Assembly (NCBI GenBank): GCA_947428835.1
Contig: CANENE010000009.1
Span: forward strand, 1 to 64,000
Reading direction: 5' to 3'
Length of the DNA stretch: 64,000 bases
Source: an uncultured bacterium
GTDB taxonomy: Bacteria > Cyanobacteriota > Vampirovibrionia > Gastranaerophilales > Gastranaerophilaceae
In this document: positions 34,114-43,494 of the stretch, piece after piece
Position numbering within the stretch: the first letter of the stretch is position 1
How the letters are laid out: the number at the start of each line of letters is the position of its first letter
Made by a program: the position numbers and the translations under genes
Notes under the pieces: generated by a model
Seen by the model: the letters and a program-made list of their open reading frames with translations, nothing else
Databases searched by the model: none
What the model was told of the DNA's origin: nothing

Positions 34114-35682
34114 TTAATCTAATTCGCCGCTGTAATCATCGCCATCATAAACACAGCGAGCCGAAAAACCTCTTGTATTTTTATGAAATGTATATTCCGT
34201 AAATGAATTCATCCTAAGATAATATGCATATTTTGTATTTTCATTAACGGAATCCATAGACAATATCATCATTGGCTCACAAAAAGAATCGCCAAAAGTA
34301 TTTTTACATTCATCTATTCCAAAGCAAACAGCTGACCCTGAAACAGATCCAACAGTATCTTGCTTAGAATATGCATCATCACAAAATTGAAGACCGTTAT
34401 TGCCCCTGCCTCTTGAAATATAATTTATATTTCTTGCCCAACCGTTTAATTCAATCCTTTTTGGAAGTCTCCAATAGCCTTTATATTTATCATTAGAATT
34501 CCACTCAAGGCACGACCTTCTTGCAGCCTCCCACTGGCAGACTGTTCTTGTACAGCCCGAATAATTACCGTCATCTGTACAATATGCTCCCATTCTTCCA
34601 TTCCAACAGCATAAACTTTCAGATGCTTTAGGGCAAACAGTATATTTGCTTCTTTGAAAATTTACAACACTTGCTGCAATATCAGGGCCTTGTGGGTCTC
34701 CAACATTAAATTTTGTCACACAAACATTTTTATAACCATCATTATATTTCTTCTCTATAAACATAGTGTATAGTGCAACTTTATCGCAATCCGCCTGACT
34801 TTGAGGCTCTTTTGCTTTTATTTCAGGCTCTTCTTCATCGGGTTTTTGGACAACAGTATAATCATTTAACCCATCATAGACACACCTTGCAGAAATAGCC
34901 AAATTATCATCACTACGCCATATCTTTTTATCGACAGAAGATAACATTGAGGCATGGGTTGTTGATGTTGTTTTTTCGGACAACCAGGTATATCCGGGTC
35001 TGCAGCTTCCATATGGCGAACCGATACATTTTTCATTTATATACATACATCCGTTCATTCCATCTCTTGATTGCCCGTTATCACTACATAATTGTAAACC
35101 GTTTTTGCCTTCAGCGATTTGCAAGGTGGCAAAATTCTCAATCCAACCTTGTGCTTCTGCCGAATTTGGAAGTCTCCAATATCCGGCTTTACTTCCGTTT
35201 GGGGCATATTGTGCGCAGCTTAAATCTGCTGCTTTCCATTGGCACACAGTTCTTGTACATCCGCTGTATGAAATGCTGTTATTATTTGTAGTACAAGGGT
35301 TTGCGGTTTGACCTTTCCAGCAACAGTTGCCTGACAATGAACAAGTTTGCCCTACCGAAAGCTCTTGCGCGTGCCCAGAAACAGCTACTCCTCCATCTTC
35401 TGTGTTATCACCTATATTATATCTTGTGACGCAGATATTATTAGTCCCATCATTCATAGAAGCCGGGATAAAAAGAGCATTAAATTTATCACAATCAGTT
35501 TGAGATTTTGGCGCATTATTTTTAAGCTCAAGATTACTGCCGCCTTGTGAAAAACTTCCGACAGTTATATCAGATGCTTTGAGTTTCTTTGTGATAATCG
35601 GAGCAAACGCTCCAACTAAAAGTGAAATTATAATCAATGTAATAAGAAGCTCTATCAGGCTAAACGCTTTAATTTTAATCAT
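34114..35682 (-). CDS. Long prepilin-type protein with two cysteine-rich lectin-like repeats
   Basis: From the start at 35682 (AAAGGAA upstream) the product has 522 residues. Residues 1-30 are a type IV prepilin leader and helix, FSLIELL, with Glu at position 5 of the mature protein and Ala rather than Gly before the cut. Two repeats follow, about 58-272 and 293-522. Each starts with a SQxDCDK motif and holds NxCVTxxNxGD, CCW, SGCTRTVCQW, YWRLP, NGLQxC and ends SARCVYDG. The WRLP core and final RCV resemble the C-type-lectin-like DUF1566/FISUMP fold. Many cysteines suggest disulphides outside the cell. It is probably a minor or tip pilin with adhesive function. Its paralogue is at 62255. Confidence 0.85.
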   Translation of the reverse strand: MIKIKAFSLIELLITLIIISLLVGAFAPIITKKLKASDITVGSFSQGGSNLELKNNAPKSQTDCDKFNALFIPASMNDGTNNICVTRYNIGDNTEDGGVAVSGHAQELSVGQTCSLSGNCCWKGQTANPCTTNNNSISYSGCTRTVCQWKAADLSCAQYAPNGSKAGYWRLPNSAEAQGWIENFATLQIAEGKNGLQLCSDNGQSRDGMNGCMYINEKCIGSPYGSCRPGYTWLSEKTTSTTHASMLSSVDKKIWRSDDNLAISARCVYDGLNDYTVVQKPDEEEPEIKAKEPQSQADCDKVALYTMFIEKKYNDGYKNVCVTKFNVGDPQGPDIAASVVNFQRSKYTVCPKASESLCCWNGRMGAYCTDDGNYSGCTRTVCQWEAARRSCLEWNSNDKYKGYWRLPKRIELNGWARNINYISRGRGNNGLQFCDDAYSKQDTVGSVSGSAVCFGIDECKNTFGDSFCEPMMILSMDSVNENTKYAYYLRMNSFTEYTFHKNTRGFSARCVYDGDDYSGELD

Positions 35683-35733
35683 CAACGAAATTCCTTTAAT
35701 TTTAGTTATATTGCCAAAAACAATCTTATTAAT

Positions 35734-35762
35734 TAATATATTACATGAAACATAAATAGTCA
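35734..35762 (-). promoter_or_regulatory. Sigma-70-type promoter for the first prepilin
   Basis: On the minus strand TTGACT (35762-35757) and TATATT (35739-35734) are separated by 17 bases. This is a good match to the vegetative consensus. It gives a leader of roughly 45 bases. Confidence 0.7.
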
Positions 35763-35766
35763 ATAT

Positions 35767-35782
35767 TATATCGCATTTGATA
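35767..35782. promoter_or_regulatory. Candidate operator between divergent prepilin and XRE genes
   Basis: ATATC (35767-35771) and GATAT (35778-35782) form an inverted repeat with a 6-base spacer. It lies just upstream of the prepilin -35 box and between the two divergent genes. A binding site for the XRE protein encoded at 35818 is plausible but untested. Confidence 0.3.
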
Positions 35783-35817
35783 TTAAATTACTCAACCCGA
35801 TAGCCTAAAATATATTT

Positions 35818-36150
35818 ATGCACAATACAAAAATTAAAAAAGAATTGGGTTTAAGAATTAAATCCTATAGAAAGCAAATCGGAAAAACCCAGGAAGAATT
35901 CAGTTATTTGTTAGGCATAGAGCAGGCAAATTTATCCAAAATAGAAAATGGCAAATCGTTCCCCGATATCACAACATTATGCACTATTATTCAAAAGACA
36001 TCCGTATCTGTTGAATTTTTGCTCGGATTTTTAAAAAAAGATTTAGAAAAACAAACTTCAATTGATGAAAAATTATTTGAACTTATTATAAATCTGCCTG
36101 AAGAAATTAAAGTAAATCTTAAAAATTTATTATTTTCCATAAAAAAATAG
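35818..36150 (+). CDS. XRE-family transcriptional regulator
   Basis: A 110-residue protein with an HTH_3/XRE domain at about 9-66 (LGLRIKSYRKQIGKTQEEFS, then NLSKIENGKSFPDITTL). The C-terminal 40 residues are helical and may mediate dimerisation. It faces the prepilin gene across 135 bases, so it probably controls that gene and itself. A palindrome between them is a possible operator. Its own promoter is not obvious. Confidence 0.85.
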   Translation: MHNTKIKKELGLRIKSYRKQIGKTQEEFSYLLGIEQANLSKIENGKSFPDITTLCTIIQKTSVSVEFLLGFLKKDLEKQTSIDEKLFELIINLPEEIKVNLKNLLFSIKK

Positions 36151-36181
36151 TCCATAGACATCCAATCTAAAGACTATTTTT
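36143..36181. terminator. Bidirectional terminator between XRE and nrdD
   Basis: AAAAATAGTC (36143-36152) pairs with GACTATTTTT (36172-36181). Inside, TAGA and TCTA can also pair. The A-rich left arm and T-rich right arm fit use in both directions, for the rightward XRE gene and the leftward nrdD gene that converge here. The XRE stop codon lies inside the stem. Confidence 0.8.
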
Positions 36182-36197
36182 ATAACTTATGTTTAAC

Positions 36198-38462
36198 TTA
36201 CATACTGATTCTGTCTTTAATTTCTTCCATCTTGTGATCAGCAAGACGAGAATCACCTTTAACTCTTGAATATGCAAGATAGCCGTTCATTCTATCTATT
36301 TTGGTCAAATTCTTAGAGCCGCATTTAGGGCAAACGTCCATATTCAATTCCTGATGTCCGCAGTCATCGCAGTATGAAAGTGAAAGATTGACTCCTTCAT
36401 AAAATCCTTTTTTCATTGCACGTCTGATTAGGGTTTCAACAGCTTTTGTATTATATGAAATAGGGTATTTAACATATTGAATTTTACCGCCATTCATTAA
36501 ATCCCAAAATCTACCTTCGCAATCCTGTTTTTCAATAGGTGTGATTTGTTCACTTACATGACAATGGAAAGAATTTGAAACGTAAGGTTTATCCGAAACA
36601 TTTTCTACAATGCCGTATTTTTTTCTAAATTGTTTAATTTGAAGACCGCATAAGTTTTCAGCAGGAGTTCCATATAGTGCATACAACCAGCCATCTTCTT
36701 CTTTAAATTCAGCAACTTTTTTGTTGATGTATTCCATAACTTCTATTGCAAATTGACCATCTTCCACTAAAGATTTGCCGTTATGAAGCTCTTGAAGCTC
36801 ATTTAAGGCAGTTATTCCAAAAGAAGCTGTTGCAGATTTTAAGATAGGTTTGATTTTATCATGGAGACCTAAGTTACCTCCTAAAAATCCGCCTTCACAG
36901 TATGCAAGAGGATTAACGGATGCTCTCATTTCTCCTAAATATTCATAAGTTCTTATATGAATTTTTCTGATTAAATTCATATAATAGTCTAATACTTCAT
37001 AGAAATCTTTGCTTTCCTGTTTTGCTTTAGCATAAATCATAGGAAGATGCAGACTGATTGCACCAATATTAAAACGACCTACAAAAATCGGTTTGTCTTC
37101 ACTATCGGCAGGTTTTGCGCCGCCTCTTTCAAACCATGGTGATAAAAATGCACGACATCCCATAGGAGATACAACTCTTCCGTATTTTTTATACATAGAA
37201 GCAACGTACCCGTCGCCTGATAAAGAAAGCCAATCAGGATACATTGTCTTTTTAGAACATTCAACCCCTGCTTTGAATAATTCTTCCAACGGTTTTCCTT
37301 CGCCGTGAAGGTTTTCATCATATAAGAAAACAATTTTCGGGAACAATACAGGTTTTTTGCAATCCTTTTTACCTTGTCCACCCATTCTTGTTTTTAAACA
37401 TGCAAGAGTTGCCATTGATTCAAATTCATCTTGTCCAAGACCTGTTGTAACTGTGATAAAAGGATAATCACCGCGGGAAGATGCTACTGTATTAAATTTA
37501 TATTCCCAGCCTTGGAAACCTTGTTCAAAGTCACTTCTGACATCATTTAGAGCTTCTTCTTTTGCTTTTTCAAAGCTTAAACCAAGACAGATATATTTAT
37601 TGTATTGTCTATCGTAGGTCTTCTTGGCATAAGGAGCAAGAATTTTATCTACTTCAGGAACCGTGAAGCCGCCATACTGCTGGCTTGCAGCAGCCATTAC
37701 GATGTCACCTATAACATCAAATGCTACATCTAATGATTTTGGTTCGTTATACCAAATGTTACCCATTTCAAAGCCACCTTTTAAGACTCTTGCAACATCA
37801 AATAAGCAGCAGTTCATAGTATCTCTTCTTGCACACATATCATGGATATAGATATAACCTTCTTTTATAGCCTGTTTATCTTCAACGGTTAAGAAGAATT
37901 TTTTATATAATTCTTTATTTAATTCATTAAAAATTAATGAACGCTTAGTAGAGACAAGAGTTGAATCAGCGTTAGCATTTTCTTTGTCTCCAATATACAT
38001 AATTCTTTGAGATTCCTGATAAACCTTATCAAGCATGGAAACAAAATCAGTTTTATAGTTTCTGTAGTTTCTATAGCTTTCTGCAACTTTAGGACTCAAT
38101 GCCTGAAGAGCAGATTCAACGATATTGTGCATCTGGGCAATTTCAATTGAATCGGTGTCCATTTCAAGAACAGATTGATTTACAAAAGCACAGATATCTT
38201 TGATTTGTTTATCTGTAAAAGTAACAAGCATTCTTGTAGCAGATTTTCTGATTGCATCAATTACTTTTTGAATATTGAATTTCTCTTTTGTACCGTCTTT
38301 TTTAACAATTGTAATGTTGTTAATGTTTCTTCTTGTAAAGTTAATGACATTTACAAAGTCATTTTTATTGGCTTTAATAGCATCTGTCACATTTTGCTGT
38401 GAAAGGACGCCACCTTCTTGTATAGAACCGCCTAATGACATATCGTTTGAAATCTTTTGCAT
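36198..38462 (-). CDS. nrdD: Anaerobic ribonucleoside-triphosphate reductase
   Basis: An ATP-cone domain lies near residues 48-140 (IVKKDGTKEKFNIQKVIDAI), then the long catalytic barrel with YIYIHDMCARRDTMNC. The C-terminus has the zinc site CDDC...CPKC (698, 701, 711, 714) and the glycyl radical loop RMNGY (Gly about 727). This oxygen-sensitive class III enzyme reduces ribonucleotides to deoxyribonucleotides. The ATP cone implies allosteric on/off control. GGAGGAG precedes the start. NrdG, its activase, is encoded about 2.3 kb downstream, with the prepilin/XRE pair in between. I looked for an NrdR box upstream and saw none. Confidence 0.95.
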   Translation of the reverse strand: MQKISNDMSLGGSIQEGGVLSQQNVTDAIKANKNDFVNVINFTRRNINNITIVKKDGTKEKFNIQKVIDAIRKSATRMLVTFTDKQIKDICAFVNQSVLEMDTDSIEIAQMHNIVESALQALSPKVAESYRNYRNYKTDFVSMLDKVYQESQRIMYIGDKENANADSTLVSTKRSLIFNELNKELYKKFFLTVEDKQAIKEGYIYIHDMCARRDTMNCCLFDVARVLKGGFEMGNIWYNEPKSLDVAFDVIGDIVMAAASQQYGGFTVPEVDKILAPYAKKTYDRQYNKYICLGLSFEKAKEEALNDVRSDFEQGFQGWEYKFNTVASSRGDYPFITVTTGLGQDEFESMATLACLKTRMGGQGKKDCKKPVLFPKIVFLYDENLHGEGKPLEELFKAGVECSKKTMYPDWLSLSGDGYVASMYKKYGRVVSPMGCRAFLSPWFERGGAKPADSEDKPIFVGRFNIGAISLHLPMIYAKAKQESKDFYEVLDYYMNLIRKIHIRTYEYLGEMRASVNPLAYCEGGFLGGNLGLHDKIKPILKSATASFGITALNELQELHNGKSLVEDGQFAIEVMEYINKKVAEFKEEDGWLYALYGTPAENLCGLQIKQFRKKYGIVENVSDKPYVSNSFHCHVSEQITPIEKQDCEGRFWDLMNGGKIQYVKYPISYNTKAVETLIRRAMKKGFYEGVNLSLSYCDDCGHQELNMDVCPKCGSKNLTKIDRMNGYLAYSRVKGDSRLADHKMEEIKDRISM

Positions 38463-38606
38463 TAACTCCTCCTAAAGTCTTTTTAATGCTTTTGCTACCG
38501 TTTTTTTTGTTTAAATATCTTGTATTTATTTTTATTATTTTACTATAAATTTCATGGCATGAGTACCATTTATTATGATGAATTTTTAAATTATTTTTTA
38601 AAAGAT

Positions 38607-38635
38607 AAAAATCACTCCGATATAGAGTGATTTTT
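38607..38635. terminator. Terminator after the ompH-like gene
   Basis: AAAAATCACTC (38607-38617), loop CGATATA, GAGTGATTTTT (38625-38635). The perfect 11-bp stem with A and T tails ends the leftward gyrA-to-ompH gene train. It separates that train from nrdD. Confidence 0.88.
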
Positions 38636-38665
38636 ACACTTAATAAAAAATTTACTTTACTTTTT

Positions 38666-39130
38666 TTATTTTACAAGAGGTAAAATTGAAGTTGTGATAT
38701 CAGTACCTCCGAAAAGCAAGCTTTCCTTTCTAAATACTAAATCATAACCCATGGCTTTAGCTCTTGTTGTAATTGCAGAATTTAATTGTGCATCAATTTC
38801 AGCTACTTTCTTAGAGTAAGAGTCTTTGATGGCTTTCTTTTTAACATCAAGCTGTGCTTCATATTTCTTAACTAATGCTTGTTTGCCTTGTGCTGTAGAT
38901 TGCTTAGCAATATCAGCGCTTGCTGTGCTATACCATTTAAGCATTTCTTGTGTTTGTTTGTCTCTGGCATCTTGTGCAGCTTTTAGCGTTTTTGAAGCAA
39001 CTAAAAGTTTTGGCACATTAACTGTAGCCACTTTTAAATTACCCATGCTTGAAAAAGCAACATTGTTTAAGCCAAAGCCCAAACCAAATGCAAAAGCAAA
39101 AATAAAAATTGCTGTTAGTGTTTTTTTCAT
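38666..39130 (-). CDS. OmpH/Skp-family periplasmic chaperone
   Basis: A 154-residue protein with a signal peptide (1 to about 28) and the layout of OmpH/Skp: a short beta strand VATVNVPKLLVAS, a long charged coiled coil (about 55-125), and the closing GYDLVFRKESLLFGGTDIT. Skp holds unfolded outer-membrane proteins in the periplasm, which supports a diderm envelope. AAAAGGAGG precedes the start. It is the last gene of a leftward train after nadE, 13 bases apart. Confidence 0.85.
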   Translation of the reverse strand: MKKTLTAIFIFAFAFGLGFGLNNVAFSSMGNLKVATVNVPKLLVASKTLKAAQDARDKQTQEMLKWYSTASADIAKQSTAQGKQALVKKYEAQLDVKKKAIKDSYSKKVAEIDAQLNSAITTRAKAMGYDLVFRKESLLFGGTDITTSILPLVK

Positions 39131-39143
39131 ATGTTTCCTCCTT

Positions 39144-40928
39144 TTATTTATAGTCTATATTGGATACAACCGGCTGTTTGAATTCTTGCTTATTAATACT
39201 TCTTGAATCCACTATGGGCCCGATTGGCGCAATATACCATTTATATATTGCCCTATTTAATCTTTTGAAAAATTTATTCAACCACATCAATTTAGTTTTT
39301 TCATCAATTTGATGTTTAGTCTCATATAAAAACTTTTCTTCCATCATATTATCTATTGATTGACTAAAATTTTCAAGTCTCCATATAATTTCATCCAAAA
39401 ATTCATATGGCATTAAAGCTTCTTCGGCGAGCAAAGGTTTTCCTGTTTCAGGATTTATTGCAAGTTCGGCTCCCGGCGGTTTTTTAATTATTGAAATCGG
39501 AATAGAATTTTTTATTAAGCGATTTTCATTCATCCATCTTGCAAGAGCAAAAAGTTTTGTTTTAACGACATCAGTTATCGGCGCAAACCCTCCTGACATA
39601 TCACCATTTATTGTGGCATAGCCCATATAAAGTTCTGACTTATCGGATGTTGCAATAGGAATAGTAGATTCAAATTCGTTTGAAATTCCCCAAAGGATTG
39701 TTGCCCTTAGCCTTGCTTGGATATTATCGTTTGTATATGACGCTTGATACCTTGGCAAATCTATTTTTTTAAATACGTCGCTAAATTTATTGGAAATTAC
39801 ATCGCATTCTTGTTTAATGGGTATTTCAAGGAAATTTATTCCTAAATTTTGGGCAAGCTCTTTAGCATCATTTTTACTTTCAGACGAAGTTATCTTAGAT
39901 GGCATTGAAACCCCGATTACATTTTTATTTCCTATGGCATCAGCCAAAAGAGTGGCGCAAATTGTAGAATCAAGCCCGCCTGATAAACCTAAAACTGCTC
40001 TTTTGATACCGTTTTTTGAAAAATATTCTTTTATTGAAAGTATAATTGACTGATATGTTCTATCTAAATCTGCTTCATAATCAAGGCTGAATTCTTTTTG
40101 CGAATCAAGAGTTTTTTCTAAACCTGTTGGAAGAGGATTAATTTTGCCTTTGAAATCATCAACAACAAAAAAATCTTCTTCAAAAGCTTTTGCACGCGCT
40201 ATTATTTCACCGTTTTCATCATAGATTCTGGATAGCCCGTCATAGATTAATTCATCATTTGCACCAACTTGATTAACATAGATATATTTAATTTTGTATT
40301 TTTTAGAGACAAATTTCATCATGTTATGTTTTAGCTGTTCTTTTTTAGCTCTTGTGCAAGATGAAGCAAGGCAAATCAAACAATCAATTTTATCTGCAAT
40401 TTCTTGAACAGGGTCGATATTATAAAGATTTTTACAGAAAAAATCAAAATCGTTCCAGCCATCTTCGCAGATGATAATACCGTATTTAACACCATTCAGT
40501 TCAAATATTCTGTTTTGTTCTTTAAAATACGGCTCAAAATATCTATAATCATTGTGTTCAGAATAATTTGCAAGAAGAGTTTTTCTTACTGTTTTTTTAA
40601 TTTCACCATCTTTAATCAATGAAACGCTATTATAATAAGGTTTTCCGATTTTATCTTTATTAATTTGCGGATAGCCGATTAAAATTGAAATATTATCCGA
40701 ATGCTTTTTTACTTCATCAAGCGCTTTTTGCGTTTGTTTTAAAAGGCTCGGGTATCTTGTTAAGATATCACCTATAGGATAGCCGATTAAAAAAAGTTCA
40801 GGGAAAATTATCAAGCCCGCTTTTTCAGCTTTTGCGCGTTTTATATATTCAATTGCTTTATTTTTATTATACTCAACATCACCTGATATAGGATTCAATT
40901 GAGCAAAAACGATTTTATTGTTTGACAT
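39144..40928 (-). CDS. nadE: Glutamine-dependent NAD+ synthase
   Basis: Two domains. The N-terminal amidase (about 1-250) has the nitrilase triad: Glu in FPELFLIGYP, Lys in RKTLLANYSEHNDYRYF and Cys in IICEDGW. The C-terminal synthetase (about 280-594) has the PP-loop LSGGLDST and later GYATINGDMSGGFAPI. The enzyme amidates nicotinic acid adenine dinucleotide with ammonia from glutamine. The length of 594 residues is normal. It lies between the UPF0210 gene and the ompH-like gene in a tight leftward train. Confidence 0.94.
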   Translation of the reverse strand: MSNNKIVFAQLNPISGDVEYNKNKAIEYIKRAKAEKAGLIIFPELFLIGYPIGDILTRYPSLLKQTQKALDEVKKHSDNISILIGYPQINKDKIGKPYYNSVSLIKDGEIKKTVRKTLLANYSEHNDYRYFEPYFKEQNRIFELNGVKYGIIICEDGWNDFDFFCKNLYNIDPVQEIADKIDCLICLASSCTRAKKEQLKHNMMKFVSKKYKIKYIYVNQVGANDELIYDGLSRIYDENGEIIARAKAFEEDFFVVDDFKGKINPLPTGLEKTLDSQKEFSLDYEADLDRTYQSIILSIKEYFSKNGIKRAVLGLSGGLDSTICATLLADAIGNKNVIGVSMPSKITSSESKNDAKELAQNLGINFLEIPIKQECDVISNKFSDVFKKIDLPRYQASYTNDNIQARLRATILWGISNEFESTIPIATSDKSELYMGYATINGDMSGGFAPITDVVKTKLFALARWMNENRLIKNSIPISIIKKPPGAELAINPETGKPLLAEEALMPYEFLDEIIWRLENFSQSIDNMMEEKFLYETKHQIDEKTKLMWLNKFFKRLNRAIYKWYIAPIGPIVDSRSINKQEFKQPVVSNIDYK

Positions 40929-40951
40929 CTTTTCCTTATAAATTATCTTAT

Positions 40952-42319
40952 CTAGTTGTTTAAACTATGCAAGGGAGCAGGCACCCTACCACCCCTTTTT
41001 ACAAAAATTTCACTTGAAAAACTATTTACAGGCATAATCGGTGCATAGCCAAGCAAGCCGCCAAATTCAACCGTATCGCCGACTGTTTTTCCAACAACAG
41101 GAATAATTCTTACGGCAGTCGTTTTTTTATTTATCATACCGATTGCCATTTCATCCGCTATCATACCTGCTATTGTATATTTTGAAGTATCGCCCGGTAT
41201 TGCAATCATATCAAGCCCGACAGAACATACGCTTGTCATCGCTTCAAGCTTATCTATCGTTAAAGAACCTTTTTCAACGGCTTCTATCATGCCCGAATCT
41301 TCCGAAACAGGAATAAAAGCACCTGATAAGCCGCCTACATAGCTTGATGCCATGATGCCGCCTTTTTTAACTGCGTCATTGAGCATTGCAAGCGCCATAG
41401 TGGTACCCGAAGCTCCTGCTTGTTCCAGTCCCATTGCTTTAAAAATTTCAGCGACACTATCTCCGATTGCAGGAGTCGGCGCAAGCGATAAATCAATAAC
41501 GCCAAAAGGAATATTCATTTTATCTGCAAGTTTTCTTCCGATTAATTCGCCTGTGGTTGTGATTTTAAATGCCATTTTTTTAATCAAATTAGAGACTTCA
41601 CCAAAATCGGCGGTTTTATCAAGATTTTTAATAGCGGACGCTACAACACCGGGGCCTGATACTCCGATATTTAATGCACATTCTGCTTCATTAACCCCGC
41701 AAAATGCTCCTGCCATAAAAGGATTATCGGTTACCGCGTTACAGAAGCAGACAAATTTAGCAGCCCCTATGCTATCAAGGTCTTTTGTAAGTTCAGCTGT
41801 TTTTTTAATCACTTCTGCCGTTTTCAAAACAGCATCCATATTAACCCCTGCTTTAGATGTGCCAAGGTTAACGGATGAACATAATTTATTTGTAGAAGAA
41901 AGGGCTTCCGGGATACTTTCAAAAAATTTTAAATCACCTTTTGTAAAGCCCTTATCAACAAGAGCACTAAAGCCTCCAACAAAATCAACCCCAACAGCAT
42001 CAGCTGCTTTATCTATCATTTTTGCAATTTTAACATAATCGCAATCTGTATTTGCCTCCCCTATTATTGAAATAGGGCTTAGTGCTATTCTTTTATTTAC
42101 AATTGGAATTGAATACTCATCTTCTAGCTCGTTTGCGTAAGACACAAGATTAGATGCGTATTTTAAAATTTTATCATATATTTTATTTGCGGTTGTAGTG
42201 CTGTCTGTTGTTATACAATCTCTTAAAGAAAGAGAAAGCGTTACTGTTCTTATGTCAAGATGATGTATTTTTATCATCTCAATTGTCTCAAGTATTTGTC
42301 TTTGATTAAAATTTAACAT
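40952..42319 (-). CDS. UPF0210 / PFL-family protein
   Basis: A 455-residue protein matching the UPF0210 (DUF711) family, with [10 protein letters not shown] near the N-terminus, and Gly-rich segments such as [21 protein letters not shown] and [13 protein letters not shown]. The family has a pyruvate-formate-lyase-like fold but its reaction is not known to me. It lies directly downstream of the ACT-domain gene, 15 bases apart. These two are commonly neighbours in many bacteria, which suggests a shared task. Confidence 0.88.
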   Translation of the reverse strand: MLNFNQRQILETIEMIKIHHLDIRTVTLSLSLRDCITTDSTTTANKIYDKILKYASNLVSYANELEDEYSIPIVNKRIALSPISIIGEANTDCDYVKIAKMIDKAADAVGVDFVGGFSALVDKGFTKGDLKFFESIPEALSSTNKLCSSVNLGTSKAGVNMDAVLKTAEVIKKTAELTKDLDSIGAAKFVCFCNAVTDNPFMAGAFCGVNEAECALNIGVSGPGVVASAIKNLDKTADFGEVSNLIKKMAFKITTTGELIGRKLADKMNIPFGVIDLSLAPTPAIGDSVAEIFKAMGLEQAGASGTTMALAMLNDAVKKGGIMASSYVGGLSGAFIPVSEDSGMIEAVEKGSLTIDKLEAMTSVCSVGLDMIAIPGDTSKYTIAGMIADEMAIGMINKKTTAVRIIPVVGKTVGDTVEFGGLLGYAPIMPVNSFSSEIFVKRGGRVPAPLHSLNN

Positions 42320-42334
42320 TAAAAATTCCCAAAA

Positions 42335-42607
42335 CTATATAGTGTGCATTTTATCAAATATATCCTTTTTTTGAATCCAAATTTCCATCCCCAGGCTTTT
42401 GCCAAGTTCAATCAAGTGTTCTTTGAATTCTTTAAATGGAATTTGAAGTTTTTCTATACTGCAAAGCATTATCATAACAAAATTATCTTGCATGATGCTT
42501 TGTTTAATATCTTCAATATTTACATTGTTATCTTTCAGATAATTTGAAATAGATGCAACAATTCCAACTTTATCCACACCTGTGACAGTAATAATTATTT
42601 CACTCAT
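42335..42607 (-). CDS. ACT-domain protein, UPF0237 family
   Basis: The whole 90-residue protein is one ACT domain, with TVTGVDKVGIVASISNYLKDNNVNI as its ligand-binding strand and helix (about residues 7-31). ACT domains bind amino acids or other small molecules. UPF0237 proteins almost always pair with UPF0210 proteins, as here, so it may sense a ligand for that partner. Confidence 0.9.
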   Translation of the reverse strand: MSEIIITVTGVDKVGIVASISNYLKDNNVNIEDIKQSIMQDNFVMIMLCSIEKLQIPFKEFKEHLIELGKSLGMEIWIQKKDIFDKMHTI

Positions 42608-42620
42608 AAGTTATACCTTT

Positions 42621-42818
42621 TTATTTACAATCTTCTTTAACAACAATAAGATTATTCATTATTTTCATCTTAACTGTCGGGAAAACCACGTTTTTAAGTC
42701 CGTCTGCAACAGAAACAACACTTCCTGCTTTAAGAGTCACTTCTTCACCTTTATACATAAAAACATAGTCTGTATCTCTATCTGATCTTATGGTAATTTT
42801 GTTTTCTTCTCTTGTCAT
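42621..42818 (-). CDS. Small protein of unknown function
   Basis: A 65-residue protein, beta-rich, with no membrane segment. AAAGGAC lies upstream and spacing to both neighbours is 13-14 bases, so it fits a real gene of the deoC-to-ompH train. No family is recognised. Confidence 0.65.
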   Translation of the reverse strand: MTREENKITIRSDRDTDYVFMYKGEEVTLKAGSVVSVADGLKNVVFPTVKMKIMNNLIVVKEDCK

Positions 42819-42832
42819 TTTTATTTGTCCTT

Positions 42833-43486
42833 TTATTTTGAAATAATTTGTACCCCGCTTGAAGTTCCAAGTCTTATGGCACCTGCTTTAATTAGCAACA
42901 ATGCTTTGTTATAATCTTTTATACCACCGGAAGCTTTAACATTAAGTCCATAAGGGTGGACTGTTTTATACATCAATTCAACATCTTCAATTTTAGCACC
43001 GACCCCGCCTTTTACAAAACCTGTTGAAGTTTTAACAAAATCGCAACCGCCTTCTATTGCACATTTGCAGGCAGCTATAATTTCATCTTGATTTAACAAA
43101 TCCGTTTCTATAATTACTTTTAAGATGTTATCTTTTGCAATTTCTTTTGTACGCTGAATGTCAGATGCTACTTTTTTATAATCCTTATCTTTTAAAGAAG
43201 ATAGGTTAATCACCGTATCAATTTCATTGGCACCATCTTTTAGAGCGGCTTCTGTTTGAAAAAGAACGGTTTCAATTGTATTAGATGCAAGCGGGAAATT
43301 TACAACCGTAACGAGTTTAATATCACTTCCATCTAGCATATTATGGGCAAATTTAACAAAATTGGGATTAATGCAAACCCCTAAAAATTTATTCTCTATT
43401 GCTTCTTTAATAAGCCCTTCAATATCTTCTGATTTAGCATCCGCTTTTAAAAGAGTATGTTCAATATATTTATTTACAGTTTCCAT
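42833..43486 (-). CDS. deoC: Deoxyribose-phosphate aldolase
   Basis: A 217-residue class I aldolase. The Schiff-base lysine lies in FVKTSTGF and the second conserved Lys in VKASGGI. ANEIDTVIN holds the catalytic Asp. It cleaves deoxyribose-5-phosphate to glyceraldehyde-3-phosphate and acetaldehyde. With the pyrimidine phosphorylase at 32122 it suggests breakdown of deoxynucleosides. It lies 8 bases after the hydroxyacid dehydrogenase gene. Confidence 0.95.
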   Translation of the reverse strand: METVNKYIEHTLLKADAKSEDIEGLIKEAIENKFLGVCINPNFVKFAHNMLDGSDIKLVTVVNFPLASNTIETVLFQTEAALKDGANEIDTVINLSSLKDKDYKKVASDIQRTKEIAKDNILKVIIETDLLNQDEIIAACKCAIEGGCDFVKTSTGFVKGGVGAKIEDVELMYKTVHPYGLNVKASGGIKDYNKALLLIKAGAIRLGTSSGVQIISK

Positions 43487-43494
43487 AAAAACTA

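Noticed and set aside
38463..38600. NrdR box upstream of nrdD
   Set aside because: I looked for ACACWATATVTWGTGT-type sequences and found none.
41352..42038. A 228-codon plus-strand frame
   Set aside because: It lies wholly antisense to the UPF0210 gene and has the Ser, Ala and Pro rich composition of reverse-strand reading.
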